Below are positions 6,757 through 7,913 of a DNA stretch of 7,913 bases, piece by piece. Positions within the stretch are counted from its first letter, which is position 1, and each line of letters starts with the position of its first letter. The DNA is from Gammaproteobacteria bacterium (GTDB taxonomy: Bacteria; Pseudomonadota; Gammaproteobacteria; Acidithiobacillales; Acidithiobacillaceae). The stretch is taken from positions 11,125 through 19,037 of the forward strand of contig JAMCRJ010000003.1 in assembly GCA_023381645.1 (NCBI GenBank), given 5' to 3'. Made by a program: the position numbers and the translations under genes. The notes under the pieces were generated by a model. The model had not been told where the DNA came from, searched no databases, and worked only from the letters and a program-made list of their open reading frames with translations.

Positions 6757-6875
6757 GGTAAAAACCCCATACCCGCCGTGAAGGCGGCGAGCAAATGGAA
6801 GAAACCCACCGGGGCATTGCTGAGAAATTCGACGACACCGGGTTGGGGCACGTGTGTGCCCGTGGGCTGACTCAT
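6747..6875 (-). CDS. Small 42-aa ORF, overlapping and probably coupled to the regulator
   Basis: From ATG at 6875 the ORF runs 42 codons to TGA at 6747 and is preceded by AAGGAG (6882-6887) six bases away, among the best ribosome-binding sites in the window. The product starts MSQPTGTHVPQPGVVEFLSN and has a mildly hydrophobic stretch at about 14-40 that could be one short membrane helix. Its last codons overlap the first codons of the regulator in another frame by 10 bp, while the regulator lacks a good ribosome-binding site. Translation of this ORF probably delivers ribosomes to the regulator start. It is the first gene downstream of the array promoter at 6915-6968. No family is recognised. 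It may be a leader peptide or a small partner of the atypical regulator. Confidence 0.55.
   Translation of the reverse strand: MSQPTGTHVPQPGVVEFLSNAPVGFFHLLAAFTAGMGFLPCY
6773..6787 (-). promoter_or_regulatory. Hairpin inside the 42-aa ORF, just before the regulator start
   Basis: CCGCC and GGCGG form a 5-bp stem with a 5-nt loop, 16 bases upstream of the regulator ATG and inside the coding part of the small ORF. A TTTTT run follows, but eight bases away, so it is unlikely to be a terminator. Ribosomes translating the small ORF would melt it, which fits translational coupling. Confidence 0.3.
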
Positions 6876-6914
6876 GCAGATCTCCTTATGGGGGCTACTA
6901 TTGCGGCTTCCCAT

Positions 6915-6968
6915 AGGATAACTGGCTTATGTGACACTAATATGAAGATTGCATGACTTTGTTATGAC
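6915..6968 (-). promoter_or_regulatory. Promoter with four 11-bp-spaced GTCAT half-sites, upstream of the regulator operon
   Basis: On the minus strand, GTCAT (6964-6968), GTCAT (6953-6957), TTCAT (6942-6946) and GTCAC (6931-6935) are exactly 11 bp apart. Ten bases later comes TATCCT (6915-6920), giving a start near 6908 and a leader of about 33 nt to the 42-aa ORF. Unit number, order (two GTCAT, one variant, one GTCAC) and spacing to the -10 all match the receptor A promoter, implying the same regulator and autoregulation of the operon. Confidence 0.62.
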
Positions 6969-7012
6969 AATTTATGCTTAAAAATATCACCGCGATGCAT
7001 AACTTCGGCGAG

Positions 7013-7246
7013 TCAGATGTCCGGGTAGCGTTCACCGCCTGCGGCCAATCGTCCGCCAAGACCAGTAACGGTAACGCCTTTGTCCGCATGGGAAGCACTG
7101 CGATGATCCTGGTGTACTACCAGCCCGCTGTCCTTGATTCCGGGCATCGAATGATACTGTACCGCATCCACATCTCACGCACTGTCAGTGGTGCTGCGGG
7201 ATGTGGATGCGGGCAAGTCTTTCACCAATACAAACAGTTTCGAAGG
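7013..7246 (-). pseudogene. Possible decayed coding remnant with one internal stop
   Basis: One minus-strand frame reads through 7246-7013 with a single internal TGA (7175-7177). The part after the stop (53 codons, beginning DVDAVQYHSMPGIKDSG and ending AAGGERYPDI) has a strong excess of G at first codon positions, as real genes do. It has no start codon with a ribosome-binding site and no recognised family. The internal stop falls within the spacer of the inverted repeat at 7162-7212. It could equally be noncoding DNA with a chance open frame. Confidence 0.2.
7162..7212. repeat. Perfect 13-bp inverted repeat downstream of the DUF4168 gene
   Basis: CCGCATCCACATC (7162-7174) and GATGTGGATGCGG (7200-7212) are perfect inverted repeats separated by 25 bp. 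The spacer itself contains CACTG-T-CAGTG. It lies 34 bp after the DUF4168 stop codon. No T-run follows on either strand, so it is not a standard intrinsic terminator. It may be a 3'-end-protecting hairpin, a dispersed palindromic repeat, or a mobile-element scar. Confidence 0.6.
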
Positions 7247-7696
7247 CTACCCCATGCTCTTCATGACGGCTTCCGTACGCCGAGCAAACATAGGATCTGT
7301 TTGTGCCTTTTTCAGTAGCATTTCATACCTCACTGGCGTGAGATGATTCTGGACTAAAACACGCCTTATTTTCTTCCCGTACTTCGCGAGTAGCCGACGA
7401 TGTTGCGTCATGGTCAATTTTTTTGTCGACATTTCCTGGTGCACCTTCTTGTCGATCGGCTGAATGGCCACGATGGCCGATGCAAAGTGGCGCAACTCTG
7501 TGGGACCAACGTGAGGGTTCTGCGTCGGCTGCACCGGCATCATCGGTGCCGCAGCGCTCTGACCACCAGGTTGGGTAGCTGTGCCGACGGGCTGCTGAGC
7601 AGAGCTCATGGGCGGTCCCATATCGGCTAAAGCCAAGGTACTACCGAGACTAAAGATACCAAGTCCCAACAACAAATTGCGTGCAATGTGCTTCAT
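7247..7696 (-). CDS. Exported DUF4168-domain protein
   Basis: The 149-residue product has a clear signal peptide (MKHIARNLLLGLGIFSLGST to about Ala24, cleavage after LALA). A low-complexity linker rich in Pro, Gln and Met follows (about 26-65), then an all-helical domain (about 67-147). Within that domain, FASAIVAIQPI (71-81) and LTPVRYEMLLKKAQTDPMFARR (119-140, in pieces LTPVRYEML and AQTDP) match the DUF4168 pattern of an N-terminal FA.A....Q.I helix and a C-terminal L....Y......A..DP stretch. The family is periplasmic or secreted and has no established function. The start has AAGGAG nine bases upstream (7706-7711). It appears to be transcribed alone from 7783-7812 and shares no 11-bp array with its neighbours, so it is probably not part of the receptor regulon. 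Confidence 0.8.
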   Translation of the reverse strand: MKHIARNLLLGLGIFSLGSTLALADMGPPMSSAQQPVGTATQPGGQSAAAPMMPVQPTQNPHVGPTELRHFASAIVAIQPIDKKVHQEMSTKKLTMTQHRRLLAKYGKKIRRVLVQNHLTPVRYEMLLKKAQTDPMFARRTEAVMKSMG

Positions 7697-7782
7697 ACGG
7701 TTACTCTCCTTACTCTATAACAGGGTTTTCTACATCATGGATGTCAGGCAATGAACACGCACATAAATCTGCATGTGCTTGT

Positions 7783-7812
7783 AACCTAGCAATAATAATT
7801 TGGTGGTGTCAA
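7783..7812 (-). promoter_or_regulatory. Sigma70-type promoter for the DUF4168 gene
   Basis: On the minus strand, a perfect -35 TTGACA (7807-7812) is followed after 18 bp by TAGGTT (7783-7788), a weak -10. The predicted leader is about 80 nt and includes small inverted repeats (7732-7744). The surrounding 7697-7913 DNA is AT-rich and shows no gene. Confidence 0.42.
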
Positions 7813-7913
7813 CCGTAGTTATATCATATGTAAGTATTATTTTTCATACAATAATGTTGCTTATGGGAAACATGTATTGATATTTATAATCGGGATCTAT
7901 TAATGTAATGTGT

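Larger units (their letters stand above)
6876..7246. other. 371-bp stretch without an intact gene
   Basis: This gap holds the regulator operon promoter (6915-6968) and, nearer the DUF4168 gene, a long inverted repeat (7162-7212). An open frame on the plus strand (GTG/ATG-type start near 6974, running to 7318) has no ribosome-binding site, no recognisable domain and overlaps the DUF4168 gene, so it is not called. A minus-strand reading frame discussed separately looks weakly coding-like. Confidence 0.6.

Noticed and set aside
6974..7318. Plus-strand 114-codon frame
   Set aside because: No ribosome-binding site, it crosses the inverted repeat and overlaps the end of the well-supported DUF4168 gene in antisense.

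Overview
All recognisable genes in this window lie on the minus strand, so transcription runs from high to low coordinates. The DNA is from a Gram-negative bacterium, because it carries two large TonB-dependent outer-membrane receptors, a secreted DUF4168 protein and a membrane cytochrome b. The overall look (moderate GC, degenerate OmpR-type regulator, b561-type cytochrome) would fit an Acidithiobacillus-like proteobacterium. That assignment is an impression, not a demonstrated identity.

Layout in transcription order: (1) 7696-7247, a small exported DUF4168 protein with its own promoter, followed by a 13-bp inverted repeat and about 370 bp with no convincing intact gene. (2) 6875-5935, a probable two-gene operon: a 42-codon ORF with a strong ribosome-binding site overlaps by 10 bp the start of an OmpR/PhoB-type winged-helix regulator. 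The regulator's receiver domain has lost its phosphorylation residues. (3) 5779-5516, an 87-codon ORF in the leader of the next gene. (4) 5481-3076, a TonB-dependent receptor ending at a strong intrinsic terminator. (5) 2881-518, a second, paralogous TonB-dependent receptor ending at a perfect 12-bp hairpin. (6) 234-1, the N-terminus of a cytochrome b561-like protein that runs off the window.

The most interesting structure is regulatory. Upstream of the regulator operon, the 87-codon ORF/receptor unit and the second receptor there are three arrays of half-sites related to GTCAT, spaced exactly 11 bp apart. They have 4, 5 and 4 units, and the promoter-proximal unit always ends in CAC. In all three, exactly 10 nt separate that last unit from a -10-like hexamer (TATCCT, TATTCG, TATCAT). 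This is the geometry of OmpR/PhoB-family activator sites, and the only such regulator in the window is the one encoded between the arrays. The simplest model is a self-contained, autoregulated outer-membrane uptake locus: an atypical, apparently kinase-independent regulator controls its own operon and two divergent paralogous receptors. The substrate cannot be read from sequence. No histidine kinase, TonB/ExbBD, inner-membrane transporter or siderophore gene is present here.
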